Origin: Phosphitispora fastidiosa
Lineage (GTDB): Bacteria > Bacillota > Thermincolia > Thermincolales > UBA2595
DNA: 64,000 nucleotides
Direction: 5' to 3'
Assembly (NCBI RefSeq): GCF_019008365.1
Contig: NZ_JAHHUL010000005.1
Coordinates: 120,571 to 184,570, forward strand
The notes beneath the pieces are model-generated. The model searched no databases. It was not told where the DNA came from and was given only the letters and a program-made list of their open reading frames with translations. A program made the position numbers and the translations under genes. Of this stretch, positions 14,879 to 22,536 are shown in pieces. Positions within the stretch are counted from its first letter, which is position 1, and each line of letters begins with the position of its first letter.

Positions 14879-15742
14879 TTACTGAATTTCCGACGGATGA
14901 TTGTCAGGGACACCATGACATAGATTGCAGTTCATTTTTCCCTGTTGATTATCCAGAGTACTTTTTTCACCTTGATGACACTGCATACAGTGATTAAATT
15001 CCTCAGGAACCTTATACAGAGGAACAACCTTCCCCTCAAGAGCCTGGTTCAGAAGTTCTGCTGCCCTGGCAGCTGTATCACCCGTAACCTTGGCACAGCG
15101 ATCCTTCTTAGCTTTTTCGTTAATCCTTTGAATGGAGTCAGCAGCATTGGCCCACGTGCTTACAGATACGTGGCACAGAGGTGATTTGGATATTGTCTGA
15201 TGCTGTTTGGGGAAATGGGAATAAGCATCCATTTTGTCGGACGGGAATGGAAACTCGGTGTACCATCCGATTAACTCGTTGCCAACTTCGGCATGTTTAT
15301 CTGAAGCAAGACACATAACGGCCATACTCGTGTTTAAAGCTCCACATAAAGTTCCCCATGAATATGCTCCACCAGCGCCATATATGAACATCTCTATCGG
15401 AATATTATTCCACGGCCCCCCGGATGATTCTCTCAGAGTCAGAAGCAACGCTTCTGCGGCTCCATAACCTCAGCCATACTTAAAATAAGCTTCATATCCT
15501 CTTTTCCTGACCAGCTCAACATCCAACTTTTGATATTTCCATGGTACTTTACCACCGGAAGATAATGGGGTTGCGCCCGCTTCAGCTGAAGTCCCAGCGG
15601 GCTTTTGCTTCGCCCCGCATCCCACCAGACCTGTGGCAGCCAACACACCGGATGTCGCCAAAGCTCCAGCGCCTATCAGGAATTTCCTCCTGCTCAGCAG
15701 GGGGTTTCTTTCCTCGTCCAGATTATTTTTCTCTTTAATCAC
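14879..15742 (-). CDS. Selenoprotein: Tat-exported split-Soret-like dihaem cytochrome c (Sec91)
   Basis: Two same-frame segments are joined by the TGA at 15470-15472, giving 287 residues. Residues 1-45 are a twin-arginine signal (LLSRRKFLIGAGALATSG) with a lipobox-like LVGC. The Sec lies in YEAYFKYG-U-GYGAAEALLLTL, which matches the C_GCAxxG pattern with Sec for the first Cys, and is followed by GAGGAYSWGTLCGALN. Two haem motifs, CMQCH (252-256) and CNLCH (272-276), are near the C-terminus. This order, with PFPSDK and SPLCHVSVS, resembles split-Soret cytochrome c of Desulfovibrio. A SECIS hairpin follows the UGA. It would work on the outer side of the membrane as an electron carrier or sulfur-compound reductase. 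Conventional callers would split it into two genes. Confidence 0.82.
15440..15472 (-). promoter_or_regulatory. Bacterial SECIS element and Sec codon of the cytochrome gene
   Basis: Minus strand: UGA, 13 bases, then a perfect 7-bp stem CAGAAGC/GCTTCTG with loop GTT. The loop G is 21 bases after the UGA, within the bacterial SECIS window. The apical loop is identical to that of the selenoprotein at 5264-5797. Confidence 0.8.
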
Positions 15743-15765
15743 TAGTAGTCTCCTTTCCTAATAAC

Positions 15766-15925
15766 CTAAGCTTTTTCCCATGCCTCATAACCGCCGTTCA
15801 TGTAATGGAATGATTTTGCCCCGTAATAAAGCGGAGAGCCTTAGCCCCCAGAGGTTCAGCACTGGTAGCCACTGTTTCCGGGCTTGCCGGATGAAGTTTT
15901 AGAGCAGCCAAGGCAATAACACACC
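15766..15925 (-). pseudogene. Rhodanese-domain C-terminal remnant
   Basis: The frame ending at the TAG at 15766 reads LYYGAKSFHYMNGGYEAWEKA, the typical end of a rhodanese domain (GGxxAW). Further upstream the same frame resembles the active-site loop (CSKTSSGK) but holds two stops. It lies immediately before the cytochrome gene's start and is probably what is left of a sulfurtransferase gene. Confidence 0.45.
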
Positions 15926-15958
15926 TCCAACAAAATTATTTTGTTTCAGTCAACCCTC

Positions 15959-16228
15959 CCTTGCCTCAATCCGTAACTGGTCTGGCTAATTTAAAATTTG
16001 TCTGAGTTTATCTGAGTTTATTGTTTAATGTAAAAAAGCTATCGTACCTATTCTTAATTATTAATGTTGTTTCCTCTGAACTTTTTGGACAATCTTCGGA
16101 CTTTTTGAATAATGTTTGCCTAGCGTCGCCTGCCCTCAACTAACTTTTGCCGGTCACTGGCTGGCGCTTTTTGCCCCCAGTGCGAAGACTTCATTTCTGC
16201 AAATACCGTAACACTGTGAAGCCTGTTG
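15959..16228. repeat. 270-bp direct repeat, copy 2
   Basis: Second copy of the repeat at 14608-14877, in the same orientation. The duplication brackets the cytochrome gene and the rhodanese relic (about 1.08 kb between copies), as would be left by a segmental duplication or a recombination-prone regulatory element. Confidence 0.85.
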
Positions 16229-16302
16229 TTTAGGTGACGGCTGATTCAGACAACCTCCTGCCAGCTTGTCCAACGTGACCTCACGCCCAAGCTTTGACAA
16301 GA

Positions 16303-16530
16303 CTAATTTGGGGCGAGCCAAGTCAATATCATCAGCCATAAGGTGGCATGTACAATGATAATGATGATTGAATTCTGTAGATAGGGGCTTGCTAATGTTG
16401 ATAGAATAATTGTTAAAAGGGTAGCAATAGCTAACCCAATAGTGATTAGATAGATTGAAAAACCGGCATTAATAATTAGCTCACTTCTCTTTTTAAAACC
16501 TCTTGCGAGGCCTTTTTGACGACGCGGCAA
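16303..16530 (-). CDS. Uncertain small membrane protein or gene fragment
   Basis: A 75-codon frame from a TTG start has a basic N-terminus (RRQKGLARGFKKRSE) and two hydrophobic stretches (FSIYLITIGLAIATLLTIILS and NSIIIIIVHATLWLMILTWL). I do not recognise a family. It lies in a decayed interval between the 270-bp repeat and an intron-like RNA relic, near a hydrogenase-4 relic, so it may be a fragment of a membrane-subunit gene rather than a working gene. No convincing RBS is seen. Confidence 0.25.
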   Translation of the reverse strand: MPRRQKGLARGFKKRSELIINAGFSIYLITIGLAIATLLTIILSTLASPYLQNSIIIIIVHATLWLMILTWLAPN

Positions 16531-16534
16531 GATT

Positions 16535-16715
16535 CACTTAATGTTACAGTCTGGTAACTCGCTCGCCCTCTTTCTAAGAGGTACTTTGGCCGATGCGCTT
16601 CTATGCACAGATTTCTCCTTACGCAGGCATCCTAGCTACGGGACGCCTTGGCGCTTACCCCGACTGGACTTTCACCAGTTAGATAACGCGTGCTTAACTG
16701 GGCACGCGGCGAACA
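16535..16715 (-). other. Possible group II intron domain I remnant
   Basis: On the minus strand this structured stretch contains CTAACTGGTGAAAGTCCAGT and CCCGTAGCTAGGATGCCTGC, which resemble domain I of bacterial group II introns (GGUGAAAGUCC motif). No domain V or reverse transcriptase follows, so if correct it is a 5' fragment. An alternative is another structured RNA. A hairpin with AACGCCAAAC/GTTTGGCGTT lies at 16720-16747. Confidence 0.35.
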
Positions 16716-16829
16716 AATAAAACGCCAAACACTTTTCGTTTGGCGTTCATAATGAATGAGCAGTATTACAGTATTTTTTTAAGTTTTCTCTCAAAGTTGA
16801 ATAATTCACAGCAAGCATAAAAACACCTT

Positions 16830-17436
16830 TCAAGTTTTTTTGATTGCAAATGCTGGCAAAACTTTTGGTGCGCCTAAACTAGCTGCAAATCCGGCGCTAT
16901 TAACACCGGATATGATTCCGGTAAGATTTGTGATGCCAACATCAATTGCCATGGTAAACAAGGAGAGCAATTGAACCGGCGCCAAGAAAAAGCAGCCCTT
17001 TAATAAAAACAAGGGATGCTCCAAGACCGATTAATATAATACCGATATTTTCAACACTGTGATAAGCAAGTGCCAATATGGGTCATCTCTAAATAAATGA
17101 AACCGGCTTTTCTTACACTTAAATTACAGTGATCATAAACCACCAGAAAATAAGATGAAAGTGACATTAACTCCCAGAAAAACACGAACATTAAGGACCA
17201 ATCGTAAATCCCAGCCCTACACTTAACAATGACCAGGGCAGCATAAAATGCGCCGATGTCCCGGTTGATACCACCATTATGCCAACAGCCAATCCGCTTA
17301 GGGCGGCAATATTGGAGCAGGTGAATCCCAGAATAATGCTTAATTTAGGCTTTTTTTGACATGCAAAAGAAAACAGGCCCCCTAGTAACGGGAGGCCCAT
17401 CGTGATTAAAAACAGGCTTCGGGTTAGACTGGACAT
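16830..17436 (-). pseudogene. Hydrogenase-4 component B-like (proton-translocating antiporter-type) remnant
   Basis: Three pieces in different frames can be joined. The N-terminal 81 residues (17191-17436) begin MSSLTRSLFLITMGLPLLGG. The middle reads FVFFWELMSLSSYFLVVYDH then RKAGFIYLEMTHIGT (~17060-17190). A last part (16830-17024) reads GCFFLAPVQLLSLF. The WELMSLSSYFLV and YLEMTHIGT motifs are characteristic of HyfB/formate hydrogenlyase subunit 3 and related NuoL-like proteins. Frameshifts and loss of most of the transmembrane region show it is dead. It may be the trace of a lost membrane hydrogenase operon. Confidence 0.6.
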
Positions 17437-17553
17437 CTTATTTACGCCTCTTATTCATTTTGAATTTCAGTTAATTTTGACAAGTATAGTCATGCTATCC
17501 GATATTAGTATATTATGACCGATTTCCTCGGCTTTTTATAAAATATACTCATA

Positions 17554-18672
17554 TTAAACCAACCTGTATCGTTGAAGGAGACGTCCGGCCTTCCTGATTT
17601 TTACCCGGAATTCTTTTTTTATAGTCTGCCTCAGCTTATAGTCAAAAAGCGGCCACACCATCAGAGGGATTGCCGGGACACAGGAAGCTGCCGCAAGAGC
17701 CAGCCAATAACTTTTCTGAGTCAGATAATTGATTACACCAGGTGGAAGAAGGGGTAAAAACATGCCTACCCATATTGAAGTCTTATGCTTTCCCACATCT
17801 CTGGCAGTTACTGTCATACTTATTTGTATTTTTTCACCGGGGCGGATAGTTGCGTTGTCCTGGCTAAATGTTATTTGGCGGTCATTGGTTGTAATAGACG
17901 CAAAAATTGGGAAAAAGCCTTTATTATCTAAATCTGATATGGGTTTATGCACCACTTCGCCTATAGGTAAAACTCCAACCGGGCTGTCCATCATTACTCC
18001 CTTCCTATCAGTCGATACTTCATACTCAAAAGAAATATTCTGACTGGTCGCAATCATTGATGCTGCAAGGACAACTGCCAGGGTTATCCCGCTGAAAAAG
18101 TAAAGCAGTAAATGGTCGAAACGCTTGTTGCGTTTTTTCTTTTTACCTTTTAGCTCACCTGCGCCCACTATTATGGCCAAAATGACTGCGATTCCAGGTA
18201 AAAGAAAGGGGCTTTTCTGAAGTCCTTCAAGCCAAAGAGGCAAGTACCCCAGTAATGGTATCTTAACCGGGGTTTTATCTATGGTGACCACCCGGCTCGC
18301 TATCCAGTTACGGCTTATCAATGGGTTGTTACCAGCCTCCTGATCAGTATAATCATTAGCATCACCCTTGGTAACAAATCCGTTCTTCAGATCGCCCTTT
18401 ACTATCCTGTGAATTATCCACCCCTGGGAGGCTAAATCTCCACTCTCAGTACGAAAAACAATAATATCGCCCTCTGCTGTATTATCTGCTTCACTCACTT
18501 TAGCAATCAGCACTATATCCCCACGTTCCAGGACAGGGTACATGCTGCCGGATCTGATGACTGTGAAAACCAGCGGTTCCTGTGTGATAGCGCTTCCTAC
18601 TACTGCCACCAGCAAAATACCCACTATACTATAAACAATCCACGTAACCCACCGAAAAAATTTGCCTTCCAA
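17554..18672 (-). CDS. SipW-type (ER/archaeal-type) signal peptidase I with extra C-terminal domain
   Basis: A 372-residue membrane protein. An N-terminal anchor is followed by the serine motif RSGSMYPVLERGDIVLI (~residues 36-52), then WIIHRIVKGD (His ~84) and TKGDANDYTDQE. A Ser/His arrangement, not Ser/Lys, marks the S26B class found in archaea, eukaryotes and sporulating Firmicutes (SipW). A second segment is followed by an extracellular beta-rich region (residues ~210-315, with FFPIFASITT and IQISMTVTARDVGKHKT) and a last transmembrane helix. This C-terminal extension is absent from Bacillus SipW. It probably processes the DUF1102-like secreted proteins next door (18872 and 19523), as SipW does for TasA. 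Confidence 0.82.
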   Translation of the reverse strand: MEGKFFRWVTWIVYSIVGILLVAVVGSAITQEPLVFTVIRSGSMYPVLERGDIVLIAKVSEADNTAEGDIIVFRTESGDLASQGWIIHRIVKGDLKNGFVTKGDANDYTDQEAGNNPLISRNWIASRVVTIDKTPVKIPLLGYLPLWLEGLQKSPFLLPGIAVILAIIVGAGELKGKKKKRNKRFDHLLLYFFSGITLAVVLAASMIATSQNISFEYEVSTDRKGVMMDSPVGVLPIGEVVHKPISDLDNKGFFPIFASITTNDRQITFSQDNATIRPGEKIQISMTVTARDVGKHKTSIWVGMFLPLLPPGVINYLTQKSYWLALAAASCVPAIPLMVWPLFDYKLRQTIKKEFRVKIRKAGRLLQRYRLV

Positions 18673-18701
18673 ACGTCAACCTCCCTTCAGAAGCATATTC
18701 T

Positions 18702-18730
18702 ACAAAAGTAGACCATGGAGTTATACTTTT
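18702..18730. promoter_or_regulatory. Inverted repeat in the divergent sipW-like/DUF1102 promoter region
   Basis: CAAAAGTA and TACTTTTG form an 8-bp inverted repeat with a 13-base spacer between the two divergent genes; a further TACTTTTA copy follows at ~18734. It is a candidate binding site for the NarL-type regulator encoded at 20096-20710, but this is inferred from position only. Confidence 0.3.
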
Positions 18731-18871
18731 GTTTACTTTTAAACACCACTTTCTGAAAATTTAAATTATTTAATTATTAACCACATTATATACTTCAGCG
18801 CAATGTATCTAAGTCACAGCTAACCTACAATTAATATTGAAAGCAATATATTACAAAGGGAGGAAATAAAA

Positions 18872-19468
18872 GTGAGAAAAAGTTTAATTGTAGTTGTTGC
18901 TCTGTTGGCTGTAGCAAGTTTGATGGCTGCCATGGCATATAACTCAGCAACTGTAACCAATGCCGCCCAGTTAAAAGTGGTCAGCACTAACCAGTCGCTG
19001 TTGACCCTGGAGCCTAATCCGCCTTGGGATTGGATTGACAAAGTCGGCCGCAAGGACTTTACTACAACAATAAAAGATGGTGAATTGTTCTTCGAGTTCG
19101 GAAAAGGCGTTGAGCGTGATGGGACCACCGCCAGATTCTACGGTCTCCAGCCCAACAGCGAATACCAGTGGAATCCTCTGTTTACCATGCGTAACAAGTC
19201 AGCAGAAACCATTCAGGTTACCCTTGAAGCCACAGGTGAATACGCAGAATTTATCACCTTCGGCATCTGCGGACAATCTAATTATAATAACCCGACATGG
19301 GGAACTCAGGGAGAACCTCTGAATATAGGCAACGTTCCCAAGGAAAGTAATTCGGGAATGCAAAACATCCGTAACATATGTGTAAAAATCAATGTTCCCA
19401 GCGGACATGAATTATCACCGGATGCTCTTCTTGGCAGCATTATCGTTAAAGCTGTAGCTGTTCCTTAA
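18872..19468 (+). CDS. DUF1102/TasA-like secreted protein
   Basis: 198 residues from GTG 18872 with AAAGGGAGG nine bases upstream. A signal segment (RKSLIVVVALLAVASLMAAMAYNSATVTNAA) is followed by a beta-rich domain with NSEYQWNPLFTMRNKSAETIQVTLEATG and a C-terminal SIIVKAVAV strand. The short N-terminal hydrophobic segment ending before NAAQLKV resembles SipW substrates (TasA, camelysin) and DUF1102 proteins common in halophilic archaea. It is the only plus-strand gene in this module and is divergent from the signal peptidase. Likely a surface or matrix component; a fibre-forming role is inference. Confidence 0.7.
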   Translation: MRKSLIVVVALLAVASLMAAMAYNSATVTNAAQLKVVSTNQSLLTLEPNPPWDWIDKVGRKDFTTTIKDGELFFEFGKGVERDGTTARFYGLQPNSEYQWNPLFTMRNKSAETIQVTLEATGEYAEFITFGICGQSNYNNPTWGTQGEPLNIGNVPKESNSGMQNIRNICVKINVPSGHELSPDALLGSIIVKAVAVP

Positions 19469-19489
19469 AATTAAATAATTCAAACATAC

Positions 19490-19518
19490 AAACCGGCCTG
19501 CATTGGCCGGTTTGTTTT
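19490..19518. terminator. Bidirectional terminator between convergent DUF1102-like genes
   Basis: AAACCGGCC-TGCATT-GGCCGGTTT followed by GTTTTTAT on the plus strand and preceded by a weaker A-rich stretch. It separates the convergent genes ending at 19468 and 19523. Confidence 0.75.
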
Positions 19519-19522
19519 TATC

Positions 19523-20077
19523 TTAATCCTCAGTTCCTGGTTCCTTTCCTCCATCAGTAGTTTCTGCGTATCCACCAATTGCAATTTCCCCGGTCAGGCT
19601 ATCCCTGATGATTGCACTTCCGCCTTCCCACTTGGCTCTAAGAGTAACATTAATTCCATGGAAAATGTTACTACCAATCATTTGATCTTTAACAGTTACG
19701 GGAAATTCTTTAGTTTCATTTGGCATCAAAATAACCGGGCCCGGATCCTCAAGTTCGCAAGCAGACACGTGTTCCAGACCCAGGTCATTGTCACGGCTGC
19801 CCTCTTCAAAATCGATAAGAACCTCTACCGGCCTGTACATATTATTCGTAACCTTAAAAAAAGGAGGTTCTCCTTTAAAATCTGATGTTGTGGACGGCTC
19901 CCTGCCCTGGCTGAAGCTTGTAGCAATCAACGACTGTTCCGGTTTAGTCACCTTAAATAAAACCAAATTATTAATGCAGGCTTTTGAGTAAGCAAAAGTT
20001 CCAGTACCATAAGCAGTTCCTAATCCAAGTCCTATCACCAGCAGAAAGAAAACTTCTTTACGAAATTTCAACACCAT
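19523..20077 (-). CDS. DUF1102-like secreted protein (second)
   Basis: A 184-residue protein with an N-terminal hydrophobic segment (VFFLLVIGLGLGTAYGTGTFAYSKA) and a beta-rich exported domain. Its FFKVTNNMYRPVEVLIDFEEG and PGPVILMPNETKEFPVTVKDQ are the sort of alternating strands found in SipW-substrate/DUF1102 proteins. It is downstream of the two-component system, with its start 19 bases after the regulator stop, so it is probably co-transcribed. It is likely cleaved by the SipW-type peptidase and deposited on the cell surface. Family assignment rests on layout more than on strong motifs. Confidence 0.6.
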   Translation of the reverse strand: MVLKFRKEVFFLLVIGLGLGTAYGTGTFAYSKACINNLVLFKVTKPEQSLIATSFSQGREPSTTSDFKGEPPFFKVTNNMYRPVEVLIDFEEGSRDNDLGLEHVSACELEDPGPVILMPNETKEFPVTVKDQMIGSNIFHGINVTLRAKWEGGSAIIRDSLTGEIAIGGYAETTDGGKEPGTED

Positions 20078-20095
20078 CCACCCCCTTTTTCTGTT

Positions 20096-20710
20096 CTATT
20101 CAATGAAGTAGTTAGCTGCGAACAACGCCGCCTGGGTTCGGTCCGCTAAATCCAGCTTGTCTAAAATCTGACTGACATGTTTCTTTACAGTATGTTCGGT
20201 AACAAAAATCTTTTCAGCAATTTCCCGGTTGTTCATCCCTTTTCCCAAGTGGTTTAAAACCTCCCGTTCTCTGGGGGTCAGCTCACCTAAAGGGTCTTTC
20301 AGGCCATAGGACATAAAAGCCCCCACAATCTCAGGGTCAAAAAACTTACGCCCCTCTCCAACAGCCCTCAAAGCGGCTAAAAATTCCTCCGGTGCGGCAT
20401 CTTTTGAAATATACCCATCGACTGACATCTCTCCGGCTTTCCGGAAATCTTCAAGATTATTTGAAGACGTTAGTACGACGAACTTGCAATTTACACCTTC
20501 CAATTTTATTTTGGTGATGACATCCAACCCATTCTCGTTACCTAGTCTTAGGTCCATAATTATAACTTCAGGCTTCTTTTCAACCGCTAACCGTACTGCC
20601 GTTTCACCATTATCAGCCTGCCCCACAACTTCAAAGCCTTCATCTGTTGTGAGGACCGCTGCCAATCCTTTGCGAACTAAAGGATGATCATCAATAAAGA
20701 TTACTCTCAA
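20096..20710 (-). CDS. NarL/LuxR-family response regulator
   Basis: A 204-residue regulator. The receiver domain has the acidic pair IDDHPLVRKG (D9-D10), the phospho-acceptor Asp in EVIIMDLRLGNENG (~residue 53), VVLTSS and a lysine in YISKDAAPEEF. The C-terminal LuxR helix-turn-helix is LTPREREVLNHLGKGMNNREIAEKIFVTEHTVKKHVS. Its start overlaps the histidine kinase stop by four bases, so the two form a two-component pair. It probably regulates the surrounding surface-protein genes; target sites are not known. Confidence 0.93.
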   Translation of the reverse strand: MRVIFIDDHPLVRKGLAAVLTTDEGFEVVGQADNGETAVRLAVEKKPEVIIMDLRLGNENGLDVITKIKLEGVNCKFVVLTSSNNLEDFRKAGEMSVDGYISKDAAPEEFLAALRAVGEGRKFFDPEIVGAFMSYGLKDPLGELTPREREVLNHLGKGMNNREIAEKIFVTEHTVKKHVSQILDKLDLADRTQAALFAANYFIE

Positions 20711-22485
20711 CAGTAACCCCCCCTGACATCAAAAACACCTTCTCCTCCCAGGGGAATCCTGCAGATTACCTCTGTTCCTCCAGTAAGCCCAGGGCCAACC
20801 TGAAAATAGCCATTTATTCCCCTTATCAGCCTTTCCATATTTTTAAGTCCCAACCCTTTATCAAGGGTACTGCCTGCTGCAAAGTCAAAACCAACCCCAT
20901 CATCAAAAACCGTCAGCTGTGTTAATGACTGCATAATATTCAAATCAACCTTAATCGAGGAGCATTTAGCATGTTTTATCGCATTACCGGTCGCCTCTCG
21001 GATTACCCGGTAAAACACCATCCTAATTTCAGAGTTCAATAACTCCTCCTGACCGGTTGCCTCAAAGTAGACCTTTATACTGTTCAGCCGGGCCAATTCG
21101 GTTAAATATGTACTAATACTCTTAAAAAAAACTACCTTCCCGTTTTTCCGGGAACTTAGCCGGTATATCGATTCCCTTAGCTCTTTGGATGCTTTACCCG
21201 CACTTTTCTGCATAAATTTCAACTGTTCCTTTAAATCTGCAGGAGTCATCCTTTCACATTCGCCGGCCAGAGAATGCAGGGCAAAAGATATGCTGAATAA
21301 CCGCTGAGAAACAGTATCATGAATCTCATCCGCTATCCGGTTCTGTTCCTCATTAAGGATTAACTTATCCGCTATTTCCTCAAGTCTCATTCGTTCAAAA
21401 ATTACTGTACTCAGCTTTGCCAGGTATATAAGTCTCTGCTTTAACGATATATTTTCAACACCGTTTGGAACGCTGTCGACCAAAGCTGCCAACACTCCAT
21501 AATCCTTGGCAGCTGATTTCAAAGAAACACAAATCAATTCCTTTCCGGCGGTCTCTATTTTTATTCGGGCTGCCGGTTCTGGATCAAGTTGGAGCCTGCT
21601 CCTTAAATCATAGAGCTTTTCGATGATTTCGTTCTGAACAGCCTTTTCCGATCCCGAAGAAAATTTGGTTGAATTCTGTTTGTCATTACCATCTTTGCCT
21701 TCCCATAAACATAAACATGTTGGAATTCCCCCGGTGAGAATTGAGCCGTAACGCACAAAAATTTCCACAAGTTCTTCTCTGTCGTCATGACTGCAGAACG
21801 CCTCCACTGACTGGTAGAGAGCATTTACATGCTTCATATACTCTTCATTAATATGATAGGCTTTAGCGAGCTTCCGGTTGGTTTCCAGCAGCTCATGTTT
21901 TTGGTCGTTAAGTTTATTAGCCTGGAGTTTAAGGCAGGAAATGAAACGACTGTATAATTGAAAAGTCAAGGTAATCAGCATAAACACCATAATAGTATTT
22001 GTATGAACGAGGACCGAATTCCTAACAATTTCAGAGTTAAAGCCCTCTTTATAAGAGTAAATAAAAAATGAAACACCCAGATAAAAAATCGTATTCAGCC
22101 AGCAGGCATAAAACGGGAGAAAACTGGCAGCAGCAAGCACCGGGTTGAGGGCATACCAGATAAAAGGACTCTGCAACCCTCCTGTAGGTATAAGAAGAAA
22201 GGCAATACCTACAGTCTCAACAACAACCACCGGAATCATGCTTAGTCTTGAATTTCCGGCATTCTCGAAAAGCTTCACCATTGGTGTAATTGATGCTAAT
22301 AGTGCTAAAACCACGCCGATTTTGAAAATATAGGGGGATTCAGGAGGCCCCATCAGATAAAAAGCCGATGTGATAAACCATGAGCCATAGCGATAGACAA
22401 GGAGGATATAATACAAATCACTGCCTTTTATTCTCAGTTTGTCCCTCAACAGAGCCGCATAAGCTGAGCAGGCCTTCTTTTTCAT
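20707..22485 (-). CDS. Membrane sensor histidine kinase (HisKA_3, NarX/DegS type)
   Basis: 592 residues. About five or six N-terminal hydrophobic segments (residues ~20-200) are followed by a coiled-coil linker (QANKLNDQKHELLETNRKLAKAY), a GAF-like region (~220-380), the HisKA_3 phosphorylation box IADEIHDTVSQRLFSISFALH (~residue 395) and the ATPase domain with REATGNAIKHAKCS (N box) and FDDGVGFDF plus GLGLKNMERLI (G boxes). The sensor segment is a multi-pass membrane domain rather than a periplasmic sensor, so the signal may be membrane-related. It is paired with the response regulator downstream. Confidence 0.92.
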   Translation of the reverse strand: MKKKACSAYAALLRDKLRIKGSDLYYILLVYRYGSWFITSAFYLMGPPESPYIFKIGVVLALLASITPMVKLFENAGNSRLSMIPVVVVETVGIAFLLIPTGGLQSPFIWYALNPVLAAASFLPFYACWLNTIFYLGVSFFIYSYKEGFNSEIVRNSVLVHTNTIMVFMLITLTFQLYSRFISCLKLQANKLNDQKHELLETNRKLAKAYHINEEYMKHVNALYQSVEAFCSHDDREELVEIFVRYGSILTGGIPTCLCLWEGKDGNDKQNSTKFSSGSEKAVQNEIIEKLYDLRSRLQLDPEPAARIKIETAGKELICVSLKSAAKDYGVLAALVDSVPNGVENISLKQRLIYLAKLSTVIFERMRLEEIADKLILNEEQNRIADEIHDTVSQRLFSISFALHSLAGECERMTPADLKEQLKFMQKSAGKASKELRESIYRLSSRKNGKVVFFKSISTYLTELARLNSIKVYFEATGQEELLNSEIRMVFYRVIREATGNAIKHAKCSSIKVDLNIMQSLTQLTVFDDGVGFDFAAGSTLDKGLGLKNMERLIRGINGYFQVGPGLTGGTEVICRIPLGGEGVFDVRGGYC

Positions 22486-22536
22486 TCTATGTTCCTCCCG
22501 AGCTCAATTGGAATGCATTGGCCGGTCATTTAACTC

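Noticed and set aside
14879..15448. Separate gene for the C-terminal part of the cytochrome
   Set aside because: It has no RBS or signal peptide, and it would separate the Tat signal from the haem domain; the UGA with SECIS joins the two parts.
16154..16339. 61-codon minus-strand ORF reading MADDIDLARPKLVLS
   Set aside because: Half of it is the 270-bp repeat; no homology recognised and no RBS.
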